A DNA stretch of 64,000 nucleotides from Haemaphysalis longicornis (GCA_013339765.2 CM023448.1:23326551-23390550), one strand, 5' to 3'; shown: positions 1 to 11,674, numbered from the stretch's first letter. Notes: generated by a model not told the origin, from the sequence alone. Numbers and translations are program-made.

Positions 1-36
1 TGTGCGGGAGTACAGAGGCGGCTGCTGAAACTCAAG

Positions 37-1278
37 AGAGAGAGAGAGAATGTTTATTAAAAAGGAGAAGAGGGCGACCTGAGGCCCTGAGGCACGCCTG
101 CTACTTCTCACTGGTGGGAGGGTACAGCGGGCAAATCCACAAATGAACTATGTACAAGCAGTAATACAAATAAACATCCCACATACAACGGGGCGCTGCA
201 TCAGATGATTACAGTCCACTGTTCAGCCCAATTTTGTCGTTACCTAGAGCCGAGTATCCAGAGAGGAGTCGCAAAGAAATATAAGCAGGGCTTTATCGGC
301 CACGGTTTATTTCCAGTTGTCAGCCCACGTGCCCAATATTTTTTATTAAGACAGGGAGCGAGTGTCTAAGCATATACATGTAGTTATGCTGCCTCAAGGC
401 TCTTTTGCTCACTAGCGTACTTTGGACAGGCGCTAAGCAGATGTCCGATAGTCTCAGGACAACCGTACAGAAGGCAGTCCGGCTGTCCTTGCGTCCGATT
501 GTGTGGAGATACTTCTTGGACAATGCTACTCCAAGACGCAGCCTGTATAGCAATGTCTGTTTACTTCAGCGAAGTCGATGAGCATAAGTGAGCCAAAACG
601 TTTACTCTTCATCGAGCCTGTGAAACCATTCATGTCGATTCTGCGAGTGAGACGAATGCACAGGCTGCACCTTCTTTACGTGCGCGGTAGAGTATCGCGT
701 TGGGTATGGCCAGGAGAGTTTCATTGTGGTGTGCCTGCTGTGCTTCTGCATCCGCCAACTCATTTCCAGCGATGCCACAGTGACGTGGTATCCACGAAGC
801 ATCACCGTGTGGCCCGTTTCACTCAACTCTTTGAGTAGGATAGTGACATCACTGGTCAGCTGACCAGTGCCTCACTTTATTGGGTACCTTAACCTGCAGC
901 GCTGGTTTGCAGTCACAAAGGATAGTTCACTGCTGGGGCCTTTCACAAGAAATCGTACGGAGCGCAGCGCATAAACCGATCAGTTCTGCTGCGGTAGACG
1001 ACGTCCTGTGAGCAATCTTGAAACAAGGTCGAGAACTGGGCTAGTTGGTATACATTCATGATTTACCAGCGCAAATTAAACGGGATGAGAGAGGAGTACT
1101 TAATTTGTACACAACGGCGCTCGTGTTGTGTACTCCTCTCTCGTCCCGTTGAATTTGCGCTGGTAAATCATGAATCTTGAAACGTTGGATTAGTTCCTTC
1201 CCAGGCCTAACCACTGCTGCTGCCAAAGAAGACGGGGGGACGGAGCCGTAAACGAAAACATGCGATGCCTCCAAGTGC
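37..1278 (-). pseudogene. LINE 3' end with RNase H domain, interrupted
   Basis: This is the C-terminal part of a non-LTR retrotransposon ORF2, read on the minus strand. Near 1270-1180 it shows an RNase H start (VFVYGSVPPSS), where the usual catalytic Asp of the DGS motif is Tyr. It continues after an insertion as FKIAHRTSSTAAELIGLCAA near 1020-960, and the C-terminal RNase H motif reads CGIAGNELADAEAQ near 770-730. A poly(A)-type signal AATAAA lies at 58-53, followed by a CT-rich tail that forms the GA microsatellite at about 35-50. RNase H plus this tail suits the I/R1-like groups. Frameshifts, stops and the 148-bp insert at 1025-1172 make it dead. No RT domain is left upstream, so it is 5'-truncated. 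Confidence 0.7.
1025..1172. mobile_element. Foldback (hairpin) insertion with 11-bp target duplication
   Basis: A 148-bp insert lies inside the RNase H reading frame above and is flanked by the exact direct repeat AATCTTGAAAC at 1014-1024 and 1173-1183. Most of it is one inverted repeat. The arm from 1055 (TTCATGATTTACCAGCGCAA) pairs with the arm ending near 1175, and an inner pair GTACACAAC/GTTGTGTAC sits at 1107-1115 and 1125-1133. Taking out the insert and one repeat rejoins the RNase H frame. It encodes nothing. The class is unknown; an 11-bp duplication would fit retroposition or a Mutator-like event. Confidence 0.7.
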
Positions 1279-1564
1279 ATTTCACTGATTTAAAATGCTG
1301 CTTTCTTGTGTTTTAGGTCTACTCATAAATGCTTCTTTCCGCTGCATCCAATAAATGCTCTTTATTTTACTTGCACACAACGAACTAAAACACAGTGTCT
1401 TTCCGTTCGCAGGTGGACTTTCCCGTGGAAGTGGGTTCTGTCTTGGCTGTTGAACTGGCTTATATCGATGGCTTCTATGGTTTGTTACTGATTTTGTTGC
1501 CTTCTTCCACTTAAAATGCATGCAAGTCCGCGGTTGTGTGCAAACCCATTACTCTTTGCAGTGA

Positions 1565-1782
1565 CCAGCCGCGGTGGCTCAATGACTAGGCGTTGCGCTG
1601 CTGAGCACGAAATCGCGGGTTCGATTCCCGGCGGCGGCGGCCGCTTTTCTGATGGAGACGAAAAGTAAAAACTGCCGTGTGCCCGAAATTTCGGCGCACG
1701 TTAAAGATCCCCAGGTGGTCAAAATTAATCCGGAGCCCTCCACTACGGCGCGCCTCATCGCCTGCGTTGCGTCGGCGCGTTC
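1565..1782 (+). mobile_element. Ruka-like tRNA-derived SINE
   Basis: The head is tRNA-like, with an A-box-like stretch (GTGGCTCAATGACTAGG, one base short) and a B box GGTTCGATTCC, followed by the body that ends GCGTTGCGTCGGCGCGTT. Compared with the intact copy at 29115-29352, the CAATCAATC tail is missing and other sequence follows directly. Such SINEs are transcribed by RNA polymerase III from the internal boxes and depend on LINE enzymes. Confidence 0.85.
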
Positions 1783-1854
1783 CGTCGTCCGTCGTCCATC
1801 CATCCACCGGCCCAGGAAGACAACGGCAACACTGCCGCTCCAGCATCTCATTGT

Positions 1855-2061
1855 CGGGGCTATGTCCCTGCCTTGATGTGGCGCCGTCCACATCCCCACT
1901 GCGCATGCTCGGCTCATCTCGAGCCAGCCCAGGAAGACGCCGGTAACACTGTCGCTCCAGGAGCCAATAAAGGGTAAGACACCACCGGGCGTTCAGTAAG
2001 CCGAGCATGCTCAGTGGCGGTGTGGACGGTGCAACAACAACAAGGGAGGGACATAGCCCCG
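1855..2061. repeat. Large imperfect inverted repeat (arms ~60 bp)
   Basis: The arm at 1855-1914 (CGGGGCTATGTCCCTGCCTT onward to GCATGCTCGGCT) pairs with 1999-2061 (AGCCGAGCATGCTCAGTGGC onward to GGGACATAGCCCCG). The spacer holds a second copy of a short direct repeat (CCCAGGAAGAC plus CACTG(C/T)CGCTCCAG) that is also present just upstream at about 1810. It is probably a decayed foldback element; no coding content is seen. Confidence 0.6.
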
Positions 2062-2072
2062 TCGCATCTAAT

Positions 2073-2226
2073 AAAATTACACCATCTTCCCGTAGGGGAA
2101 CCCTGAGTAGTATGCGAATCACCCATGGGCAGAACGACGAACTGAAAACTAATGGGCACTTGAATCAACCGCATGGCGGCTTTGCATAGTACTCAGGGTT
2201 CCCCAATGGGAAGATGGTGTAATTTT
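2073..2226. mobile_element. MITE with ~46-bp terminal inverted repeats
   Basis: The left arm begins AAAATTACACCATCTTCCCG and runs through GGGGAACCCTGAGTAGTATGC. The right arm is its reverse complement with a few mismatches. The element is about 154 bp with no coding capacity. The A/T-rich ends may include the target duplication. The family is not assigned. Confidence 0.7.
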
Positions 2227-2378
2227 TCAGAGGGGGGGGGGGCGAACCCAAGATAGCCTTTCTATGCGAATTAGGAAGAGGGCGAGGGTACCGAGCGTTA
2301 CTATTACAAAGACGATGAACAGCCGGCGCTCACCATAAATGCGTCTAAACCTGCAAAGACAAATGAAATTAAGTATAT

Positions 2379-2574
2379 CTGCTTTTGTGATGAAGGGGAA
2401 AGCGAAAACGCCTGTGGTTTCAAGATTTCGGCACACGTTAAAGATCCCCAGGCGGACAAATTATTCCGAAGCCGTCCACGACGGCGTGTCCCATGGCCTG
2501 TGTTGCGTCGACCCGTTAAACTCCACAAGAAATAAACCAATCAATCAGTGAATGAATCAATCAAACTGGGTGCA
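2379..2574 (+). mobile_element. Ruka-like SINE, 5'-truncated
   Basis: Only the SINE body is present. It reads from the GCTTTTCTGATGG-equivalent through a diverged GCACACGTTAAAGATCCCC block to CGTTAAACTCCACA, followed by an AATCAATCA-type tail with variants. The tRNA-like head is gone. It is more diverged than the copies at 29115 and 47766. Confidence 0.75.
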
Positions 2575-3240
2575 TTTAATAGATACGCCTGTAAGACAAA
2601 CCTCTCCTGATCTGGCAAACAATGTATCAGATCGAATAAACTCGCCACAGTAAGAAATGCAGGAACGACACTTCCCAGAAAACGTTACCCAAAAGCCCGG
2701 AGCAAGAATATTCTTGCTCCGTGCCCAAAAGCAAAAATGTAAAATAGAGATATCTCTTGTCCGTTTGTTGAGTTAGTTCTGGAAGAGTTAGAGAGAAAGA
2801 TACATTGGCGGAGCGATAAAAGTTCTTTTGGATCTCTTGTTTACTCTTCTACCATGTTTAGGTACAAACCCGCCTCGTAATGTTATGTAGGAAGTTGCTG
2901 GTGCCACCGTACAACAGCGAAGAGCGCAAGACGCAGTGGTCTTAGAAGTACTGCGCCCAGGGCTAAAAATTAGAAAAAAAGTTCACACGGCAGAAATGTG
3001 CCTGCGTCGGGCGACTGGACTGATAACTGTTGAAGCGTAATTTAAAAGACACGAAATCACCCTCCATCTGCGACGGCGTTCTCTTTACAATCTTTTTAAA
3101 TAAAAAGATTTCGATCCAAATAAATATACTGTATACCACTCTGTCGAAGCGACAACGATGGGGGAACGCGAAACTTACCAAAACCAAGTCCAACACCGTG
3201 TTTCGTTTATGTGGCGTGGCTGCCGTGACGATCTCCTATT
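2575..3240. other. No gene seen; contains a 22-bp perfect palindrome
   Basis: No open frame looks coding here. A perfect palindrome GGAGCAAGAATATTCTTGCTCC at 2699-2720 sits between two copies of CCCAAAAGC (2688-2696 and 2724-2732). Confidence 0.5.
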
Positions 3241-3580
3241 GGAATGAATGAATGAAACAAATCTTTATTAAAACAACAGGTGCAGTTGTTAGGGCACCCG
3301 CCCGGTGGAGGGGATCCTTAGTCCGCGATCCCCTGGCTGCGGCTGGCTGCGCGGGCCCTTTGCACCAGGTCAAGCTGGAACGTAGGGTCCTTGCTGGTCA
3401 ACCGCGCCGTCCACTGTTGTATAGAGGGGTTGGGGATTGGGTGCAAGTCCGGTGTCTTTTGGCACCCCCACACCTCATGGTATAGGGTACCGGGCGCTGG
3501 GCAGTAGTGGCAGGTGGCTGGATAGTCTGTCGGATAAATGGCATGAAGAAGGGTACGGTGTGGATACGTGTTAGTTTGAA
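3241..3580 (-). pseudogene. LINE ORF2 C-terminal HCCH knuckle and 3' UTR
   Basis: On the minus strand, a short frame carries a Cys-rich knuckle CHYCPAPGTLYHEVWGC (C-x2-C-x7-H-x4-C) near 3520-3460, typical of the extreme C-terminus of RNase H-bearing non-LTR ORF2 proteins. Downstream it ends with AATAAA (forward TTTATT at 3264-3269) and an ATTCATTC-type tail at 3241-3255. Everything upstream of the knuckle is missing, so this is a 5'-truncated LINE insertion, now non-coding. Confidence 0.65.
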
Positions 3581-5374
3581 GTCGTCTCTCCTATTGGAAG
3601 AGGAAGAGTGTAAAATGTAAGACTGTGCGCTTTTTATGCGAATTTCTTTTGTTATCGTGGTGCACAGCGATTGTGCTCTCTGGTGCTTTACTGCTACCGC
3701 ATATCACGGAGAATATAAACCTCGCGTTTTTTTTTAATTCCAACGTTGACCACCAAATGAGGCGTTTTTTTTTTCTAAATGAACCAAATCAACAAACCAA
3801 AGCGAAGTCAGATAAAACTGCACTGGCCAGAAAATCCCGGCAACTTTCCCCCAAAAGAAATGTGACAAGAAATAGTTGAGATAAGGCCCTGCAAACGTGT
3901 ACGCAGATCGAAGTTCGTATCGAAAATGAACCAGACCCTGCTGTGGCACGGATCACAATGAGCCAAATTCATTCGCCCAATGGGATTTCGCTTTCGGCGT
4001 GACTGTTGGGGCTGTCTTGTTGGTGTCTCTGTAAGATTATTTTTTGCTTTTAGGAGCTGGCTTATCAGTTTAGACAGCAATTAAGGCATCGGCGGAAGAG
4101 CTGCCGCCAGACGTCAAAAAAAAAAAAAAGGAACCGAACTGAACGAATTTAAGCTGAGAGATCTGAAACTATCATTTCCTCTCGTCCCCCTCGTCCTTAT
4201 GGAGTAAATCTGGTTATTATAAATATTGTTACTCCCATATTTACCACTTGGGTACCTAACAAATTAGCCGCCGCTTACAAGCCATGGCAAATCACCCTTC
4301 TCTGTGCGCACGAGCCGCTTCATTCAGGTGAAGCATACGATATGAGCCAACACCAACTAGACTACTTGTTGTATGAGCAGGCTTCTTGTGAAGCGTTTTG
4401 CAAATTTATGGCAAGGCAATGAAGAGCCTCGTGTCTTTATTTGTACCCGAAAAAGTACCCTATGGAACATTTCGAAAACAGATGCTAATGTTGCAAAAGG
4501 ACTCACTGACTCTTCATGCATAGTTTCAGCGTTCTTGAAGCCCTGTTGCATACGTTTGTTGCCTTCTTTGCTTAAACGTCCATCGTACCATTCTTGGAAG
4601 CCAATTGAAACAAAGTTTTTATAAGAATGCCGCCACCACCTTCACTTACGAGCCAAATCCGTACTTATCCTAATTTTGCTCAAATTTACGCATAATTCTA
4701 AATTACTTGTCGCCACAAATTTTGCCTAGCGTGTCATTTAGTAGTCATTTAGTAGTCATTTAGTCACATTCTCCGCATAATTCTAAATAAATTGTCGCCA
4801 TAAATTTCGCCTAACATGTCATTTAGTAGTTTTGACAGCACTGCATTTAGGTCTGGTACCATACGTTCGTTTTTTTTCTCAAATTTAAATTCGGGGTTTC
4901 GTTCATTTTGAAAAACGCCTCAAATAGCTAACAATCCCAGAATTTATATGGCGGCGCTTTAGAATGTGTGCGAGGAGAGAAAAGAAGAGAGGTGGCGGGA
5001 GGAGGGGGCCTATGGTGCAGAAAATTCCGGCCGGGGGGGGGGGCTCCTTTCTGGGTAAGACCCTGTCTTGGAGGATGTGGAAACAGCAGCCGTTCCACTT
5101 TCACAAGTGCTGATTCACAGCGCTACAGTAATTTGATCCACTGAGTGTACCTCTGATGGTGGTCGTGAGTCGTTTGCAAGGGTATACTTCTGGCCCGATT
5201 CGCGTAAGCGTTTATTCAGTGTCGCACATAACTCCGTTGGCTACAATCGAGTTGCGCCGGAAGAGGCCAATGCGCGCAATTCCGACTTTGTTCTCACCAG
5301 CCGTGACCTTTTCAAATACTTGTGAGTGACCAGAGTATGAGCGTTTGTTGGGTAGTATAAGATGTTGCTTCCGC
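3581..5374. other. No gene seen; local tandem duplication at 4689-4830
   Basis: The sequence is A/T-rich with no recognisable gene. It contains a partial tandem duplication: the block CGCATAATTCTAAATTACTT through GTGTCATTTAGTAG at about 4689-4745 recurs in diverged form at about 4775-4830, with a short TAGTCATTTAG array between. A poly(A) run lies near 4118 and a poly(G) run near 5034. Confidence 0.5.
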
Positions 5375-5525
5375 GGACTCGGTATTTCCCGGCTGTGGTG
5401 GCCGATTTTCAGATGGAGGCGAAATAAGAAAACGGCGCTTGATATTTCGGCGCATGTTAAAGGTCCCAGGATGGTCAATATTAATACTGCACCCTCTACT
5501 ACGGCACGCCTGATATGCATTGTGT
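5375..5525 (+). mobile_element. Ruka-like SINE, diverged and truncated
   Basis: It keeps the B-box remnant (TATTTCCCGGC), the GATGGAGGCGAAA block, a GATATTTCGGCGCATGTTAAA block and CTACTACGGCACGCC. It stops before the CGTTAAACCC tail. Older than the other copies, judging by divergence. Confidence 0.65.
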
Positions 5526-5883
5526 ATATTCGGCAAAGTTGTAACTTTGGCAAAGTGACAATGTGGCTATGCCTGTAACAGGTGGGGTGTTCCGAAAAAA
5601 TGGGCTTCATTCAGTTCACAACTCGGACGTTGTACCACAGGAGTCGCAGGTCCTGTTAAAATTGTACCAGGAGCTTCTCCAGTGTGATGTGCGGAGCAAG
5701 AAGCGGCAGGCGCAAGATTTGATTTTAGCAGACGGGGAATATGCTGCGATATGGTGGTTATATGCAGTTGCAGGAATCAAAGTACGTTCCGTTCCTTTTG
5801 TCACGTGCTTCTGAGCAACAGTTCGTGCGAAACAAGACTTTTTGGTTGCTTTACCACCGGTGTCTACAGATACGTTTGAATAG
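5526..5883. other. No gene seen
   Basis: Open frames here are short, overlap on both strands and show no motif. I see nothing I can support. Confidence 0.4.
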
Positions 5884-5955
5884 TGATGATGATGATGGTT
5901 GGATGTTTATGGCGCAAGGCCAACTGGGGCAAAGAGCGCCAAAACAATAGTCATA
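5884..5955 (-). mobile_element. LINE 3' terminal scrap with ATC tail
   Basis: The minus strand reads GGCGCTCTTTGCCCC..GCGCCATAAACATCC followed by a (CAT)n tail at about 5884-5898. This looks like the 3' terminus of an I-like LINE, heavily 5'-truncated. The assignment rests on the tail pattern only. Confidence 0.45.
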
Positions 5956-5992
5956 TATGAGGGGTGAAACCTTAAACACTAAGTAAAGTCAG

Positions 5993-6486
5993 CAAAAACA
6001 AAAGTAAAATGCCTATAATGACTCGTTTAAATGCATTTAAACACTCTTTCCTTCCCAATACAATTGAAGACTGGAACAATTTGCCGCCAGAAATTACTAA
6101 ATCAGACTCCTTAGCGACTTTGAAAAATTATTGTTACACTACATAGAAGCCGATAGGGATGTCTCTTGATGATTTGGCCCTATAGTGGGGTCCGCGCCCA
6201 TACGGAAGATATGTGTCTTATCCAGTTTGGCTTAACTGCGCTTTTGTCAGAGTTGCTTATTGTTGTGTACCCTTGTACTTTGCACCTTTGCATTTTGAAC
6301 CTGCGCACAATGCAGCTGAATACTATACTTGTGCCGCATACTGTTCGGCATACTGTGTCGCGCACATTCTGCGTTGCACTCGTATCTTAGGCGGCAGTTA
6401 CTGCCTCCATGTTCTCTGTTGTACATCCACCCTGTACCGGCCCTGGGCTAAACAGTATGAATAATAAATAAATAAATAATAATAAA
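5993..6486 (+). pseudogene. CR1/L2-like LINE 3' end, plus strand
   Basis: The last codons of an ORF2 end at a stop near 6143. The frame contains LPNTIEDWNNLPPEITKS, matching the F(L/I)PxTxxxWNxLPxxI signature found near the C-terminus of CR1/L2 and related RTs. A 3' UTR follows and ends in an AATAAATAAATAAATAAT tail at 6460-6486. The RT domain is missing. Its tail abuts the tail end of the minus-strand I-like element, so the two LINEs meet 3' end to 3' end. Confidence 0.65.
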
Positions 6487-6984
6487 TCACAAACGACAAT
6501 GAGCATGGCTGGTGCTATAGGGCCAGATTTGCATTATGGCGTGATAGGAAATGAGGTTTAAAAACTTGACGTCTGGACAAATACTCGAAACAATGTTTCA
6601 CGGAAACAATGGCATCGTCACCTAGAAAATACGATGTATGTAGGGGAATATGTTGTCTGTAGAGTTCTCTGAAGTGTTTGTGTCGTGTTGTGTGAAGTGC
6701 CTTGCATGTGATTAGTATGTGCACTACGGATAGGGCCTCTCCGCAGCCTGCTGCACTGGGGTCTAGAAGATCCCGTCAGCAGATGCGAGTGCGTCGCATG
6801 GGTGTGCCCTATCCGCAGCCTACCCAAGGCGACTTCCGTGTGTCTGTTGTGTGATGTCAGCTGGTGTATGGTCCCAAGCTGTGGCTTTTATAGCGTGTAA
6901 GTGTTATCTGTATGTTCAGTCCCAGTGTGTTTGCCATGTTCTGCGCAGGTGTTGTCTTATGTGAAGCTTGAGGTCTGTGTCGGG

Positions 6985-9900
6985 TATTGTTGTAGTGTCT
7001 ACAGTGTTCCTTAGTGCAGCAGCAGCGGCCCTCTTGTCTGCCAACTCGTTCCCAGCTATCCCTGCGTGTCCTGGGACCCAGCAGAGACCAGCTCATGCTT
7101 TTGTGCATACACGGACATGATAGGTGTTGAATACAAGATTAACTATGTGGTTTTGGGGGGGCTTGTGCGATGACAGGCGCGAACAACACTCAAAGAATCT
7201 GTATAGATGAATGGAATTGGGAATTTTCAGTTTCAAGAATGTGTCGTACAATCAGTAAAATTCCATACGCTTCTGCTGAAAAAATTGTTGTGTGCACGCT
7301 CATGGTTCTGGCTGCATTGAAATTCAGACCATGAGCAGCGCACGACACCATAGTGGAGGTTTTAGAAGCGTCACTATAAAATTCTGCAGATGTGTATTAT
7401 AAACTGCAAAGACAGAAAGTGCTGCAGTATTGCAGCTCGTGGTGCCCGATTTTTGTCAAGTGTAATAAAGAAAGGTTCGCACGACACAGGGCGAACTTGC
7501 CAAGGCAGTAAACTGTAATCTAAGAAAAGGATTCACTCTAAGTGAAAAGGGCAGAGGAACGGATGGCGGATTTACAAAGAGCAGAGATGTTGATGTATCG
7601 TTAAAGACAGGATAAAAAGTATGATTATTCAGCGATGAAATTTTAAAAGCATAAAGCAAGTCCACGAACGTTCGTTGGTTCTCAAGGCTCCACTTATTAC
7701 ACTCGACATAAAGACTCTCAGCAGGGCTAGTGCGAAAAGCACCCGACGAAAGACGAGGGCCCAAGTGTAGCACTGGGTCAAGAATTCGCAAGGCTGTCTT
7801 AGTCGCCGACCCATACACCACACTGCCATAGTCCAAACGAGACCCAACCAAAGCAGTATACAAGCGAAGCAAGAGTTCTTTGTCGGAACCATAGGATTGG
7901 TGGGAGAGAACCTTAGGTATATTCATTGTTTTGAGACATTTATTTTTAAGTTCCTTGATGTGGTAATGAATGTGAGTTTGTGGTCAACACCACACCTAAG
8001 AACTTGTGCTCCTTGTTCACAGGAAGCGACACGCCATTAAGATGCAATGTCTGGGTCCGGATGGACCCCACGCTTCCTGGAGAACACAACGCAGGAACTT
8101 TTTGCAGGATTCAATTTAAAACCATTCTTGTCTGCCCAGCCGGCAAGTTTCTTGACACCAAGCTGGACTTGACGTTCGCAGATTGACATATTACATGATT
8201 TATAGGATATCTGGACGTCATCTACATACATAGAATAGGAGATTGTAGGTGGCAATGCCTTCCCAAGGGAGTTCATCTTAACTATGAATAGAGTGCAGCT
8301 TAACACACCACCTTGTGGCACGCCATTTTCTTGCACGTGAACCCTTGAGAGTGCACCACCGACTCTCACTCGAAACGTTCTTTCTGACAAGTAACTGACA
8401 AGAGTGTTTAACATGTTACCCGAGATACCGAATGTCTTGAGGTCACTGAGGATCCCGTACCGCCAAGCGGTGTCGTAGGCCTTCTCGAGGTCGAAAAACA
8501 CAGTTACACAATACTGTTTATGAACGAAGGCATCCTTTATATACGATTCAAGAGATACGAGTTGATCGTTCGTGGATCGCCCCGCCCTGAAGCCTGCCTG
8601 GCAGCTCTCGAGAAGACCGTTGTATTCAAGGAAGTACACGAGCCTGCGATTGATCATCTTCTCGAGAAGCTTGCACAGGCAGCTCGTCAGCGCTATTGGC
8701 CGGTAGCTTGAGGGGGACAACGGGTCCTTTCCCTCCTTCAAGGAAGCCCCTACTATGGCCTCCCTCCAAGAGCGAGGAATGTGCCCCGAAAGCCAAATCT
8801 TGTTATATAGGTGGAGGAGTGTTAGAAGAGTGTCTGAGTGCAGGTGCTGTATCATTGTATATGTGATGTTGTCTGGGCCTGGAGCTGAGGGTTTACAAGT
8901 GCTCAGAGCGGCCCTCAGTTCATGAAGTGAAAACTCCGAGTTATAAGAAGGTGTTGACCTATTTTTATCTAGTATGGGCTTCTTTTCGGCCATTTGTTTG
9001 TGTTTAATGAAAGTGTTTGTGTAGTGTGCTGAACTAGAAACGTGTTGGAAGTGTTGTGCGAGTGTGTCAGCTTGGTCTTCGAGTGTGTCCCTGTAGTGCT
9101 GACCAGAGGCAGGCTGTTGTGTTTGTTGTCCCTCGAGTTTGCGTATTCGTGTCCATACTTTCCATGTGTTGGTGTACGAGTTTATTGATGTTATGAATGT
9201 ACGCCAACTCTCTCGTTTTGCCTCACGGTGCACACGTTTTCCTAACGCCTTGGCCCGTTTGAACAAGAGGAGGTTTCCCGACGTGGGGTACCGACGAAGG
9301 ATACCCCACGCCTTGTTCTGGGCCTCTCGCGCCCGCCTACAGTCCTCATTCCACCACGGCCTCCGCTGGTTGCGCGGGCACCAGAGGCGTGGGGAATAGA
9401 CTTTCGGCGGCGTCGAGGATGTGCGCCGTGAGGAGTTGGGTAGCTTCTTCAACGTGTAGGTGTCCTATGGATGTGTGGTGTAGTTTGGATGTCTCTGTAA
9501 ATGTATTCCAGTTAGCTCTTGCTTCGTTGAACCTGTTGTGGGAAGATGGACTGCATGGGCCTTTACCTATGTATGTTAGTGAGGTGGGGAAGTGGTCACT
9601 GCCATATGGGTCAGTGCCTACACCCCACTCGAGAAGAGGAAAAGAACTGCGGAGCCAACAGCCAAGTCAAGATATGAGTGTGTGTTGTGTCCTATATTAA
9701 CGTAAGTGGGCTTATTTTTGTTGAAGAGGCATGCTCCTGAAGATGTAAGGAATTTCTCTATCAGGCGACCTCGGGCATCAGTGCGTGAAGAGCCCCAAAG
9801 AGAGTTGTGCGCATTAAGGTCGCCTGTTAGGATATATGGTTCGGGCAGCTGGTCAACCAGCTCCTGGAAGTCAGAGCTAGAAAGCACGAAATCAGGACAA

Positions 9901-10235
9901 ATGTATATGGAGCATACCGTTATCAACCTATTAAAAATTATTGTGCGTATTGCTACAGCCTCAAGGATGCTGTTCAGAGTGATGGGTGGCATGCTAGGGA
10001 TTTCCTGGCTATTATGGCTACACCGCCCGAAGAGTGTGTGCAGCCAACCCTATCCTTTCTGAATACCATATAGCTATTTAAGAAATTTGATTGATTGGAA
10101 TTAGATGTGTTTCTTGAACACACATTAAACTTGGCTGATTAGCATGCAGAATCTCACACACATCGTCAAGATTATTCAGAAGGCCTCTGCAGTTCCATTG
10201 AACAATATTTTCTCTTCCATTATTATGTGTTCAGA
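6985..10235 (-). pseudogene. I-like LINE ORF2: APE endonuclease, RT, RNase H
   Basis: ORF2 nicks target DNA, primes reverse transcription there and copies the element RNA. The endonuclease begins near 10210 with QWNCRGLLNNLDD, has the catalytic-Glu motif CVQETHL (about 10103-10115) and GDLNAHNSLWGS (about 9830-9795). The RT is open from 9452 to 8037 with a conserved finger motif (SYRPIALTSCLCKLLEKMI), FFDLEKAYD, NGVPQGGVLS and YVDD (8228-8217). The thumb/connection runs on at 7926-7456. RNase H has SDAS (near 7370), AEAYG, IYTDSLSVV and WVPGHAGIAGNELAD (7080-7036), so all acidic residues remain. Frameshifts lie near 9645, 9440, 8040 and 7180, and one stop lies near 10085. It is probably inactive in this copy. 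Confidence 0.8.
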
Positions 10236-10250
10236 GCTACTGGAGTGTGG

Positions 10251-11671
10251 TTATTTATGTAGGGTCTTTCGGGGCTTGACTCTTGGAAGAGGTTTTCTGG
10301 CCTTCTCTACTGACCTGGACGTCGCAGCCCGTTCCTTCCGCTGCGATGAAAGCCGGAAGGGCTCGACGTCCATGTCGTCATCTGAAGGCAAGGGGGTGCC
10401 CAGCGGACAAGGGCCCGCCTTGACGTGGTACCCTTTCGGTGTGTTTCTTTGCCTGCGCTGCCAGTGCCGAAGGCGTGGGGAGCACCACAGATGGCACAGG
10501 CAGTGAGGCGCGGAGGGGGTCGCTGCGACTGCCTCCGTCTCCATCTCCGTGCCCTTTGCATGTGCTTTGGGCAGGTGGAGAGGAAGCAGTGGATGCAGCG
10601 GCATCCCCAACAGACGTTGTTGCCACCACAGCCGCTGCTGGGTGAGCGAGCGGTGCAGAGGCTGGTTGGGCTGCCTGGGGCAACCCGGGGGGGGGGGCGC
10701 GGGGGCGGGACCAGTCCGACTCGCGGTTATGGGTCCCCGCCGAAACCAGACGCCGCTCCGCCCCCCGGCAAGCTGCGTCGATGTACCTCCCCACGGGAAA
10801 AGAGGTGAACCTCTTTCGCGCCTCCGGGAAGGTGATGTTTTCCGTGAGTTTGACGTTGATGATTTTCTTTTCAATTTGAATGCCTCGCAGGCTCTCGAAT
10901 ACGCGCCGTGAGGTCCTTGGCAATTCGCACAAAGCAATTGATTAGAGTGACAATTATCAGAGTGATGACCTTGTTGCGCGCACTTGGCGCTGGTTAGTTG
11001 GCCCAGACACGAGTTGGTACCATGCCCGAACCACTGGCACTTGTAACAGCGCCGCGGATTCGGGATGTATGCTCGGACAGAGCACCGGATGAATCCTGCA
11101 TTGATATGGTCTGGAAGAGTTGAACGGTCGAATGTGAGAATGATGTGCCTGGCAGGTATTTCCGTATTATCTCGCCTTATGGATATCCGCCTGACTGCCG
11201 TCACACCCTGATTTCTCAGGCCTTCTAGAAGATCGGCTTCCGTCTCGCTTTGCAGATCTGACTCTGAGATCACGCCCTGCGAGCTGTTGAGGCTGCGGTG
11301 GGACGTGACCTTGATGCCAAGATCGGCAATACGGGTCTGGCTCAGGAGATTTGTGCCTGTTTGCTGGTGGTGACTTCTACCAGCAACTCTCCAGTTCTTT
11401 GCTTTTTGGCTTTGTAGTGTTTACCGATTATTCCTTCTATGAATTTTGCAATTAGAAACACGGAAATTGAGGCAACTAACTTGTCTTTTTCTAGGGATTC
11501 GATAATCAAGAATCGTGGATAATTATCAGGTTTCGGGAGAGTGAAAGTTGGAAGGGGTGGGTACGTAACATCGGTGCGGCCCCTTTTCAGGGACAGATCG
11601 GGTTTACGGGGGGGTTTCGATTTATCCATGTGGCATTGAAAATGTAGGGAACGGGGGTACTTTCTTCTCAA
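10251..11671 (-). pseudogene. I-like LINE ORF1, gag-like with CCHC knuckles
   Basis: ORF1 proteins bind the element RNA and form the retrotransposition particle. The N-terminal part is open at 11671-11342 and the rest at 11273-10251, with one frameshift between them. Zinc knuckles follow in order: CYKCQWFGHGTNSC is a complete CCHC. The second (SAKCAQQGHHSDNC) has Ser for the first Cys. The third is CANCQGPHGAYSRAC. Downstream, EKKIINVKLTENITFPEARK is seen in another frame, so a second frameshift lies just after the knuckles. The C-terminal half is Pro/Ala/Ser-rich. It precedes ORF2 on the same strand by a few tens of bases, as expected for a bicistronic LINE. Confidence 0.75.
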
Positions 11672-11674
11672 ACC

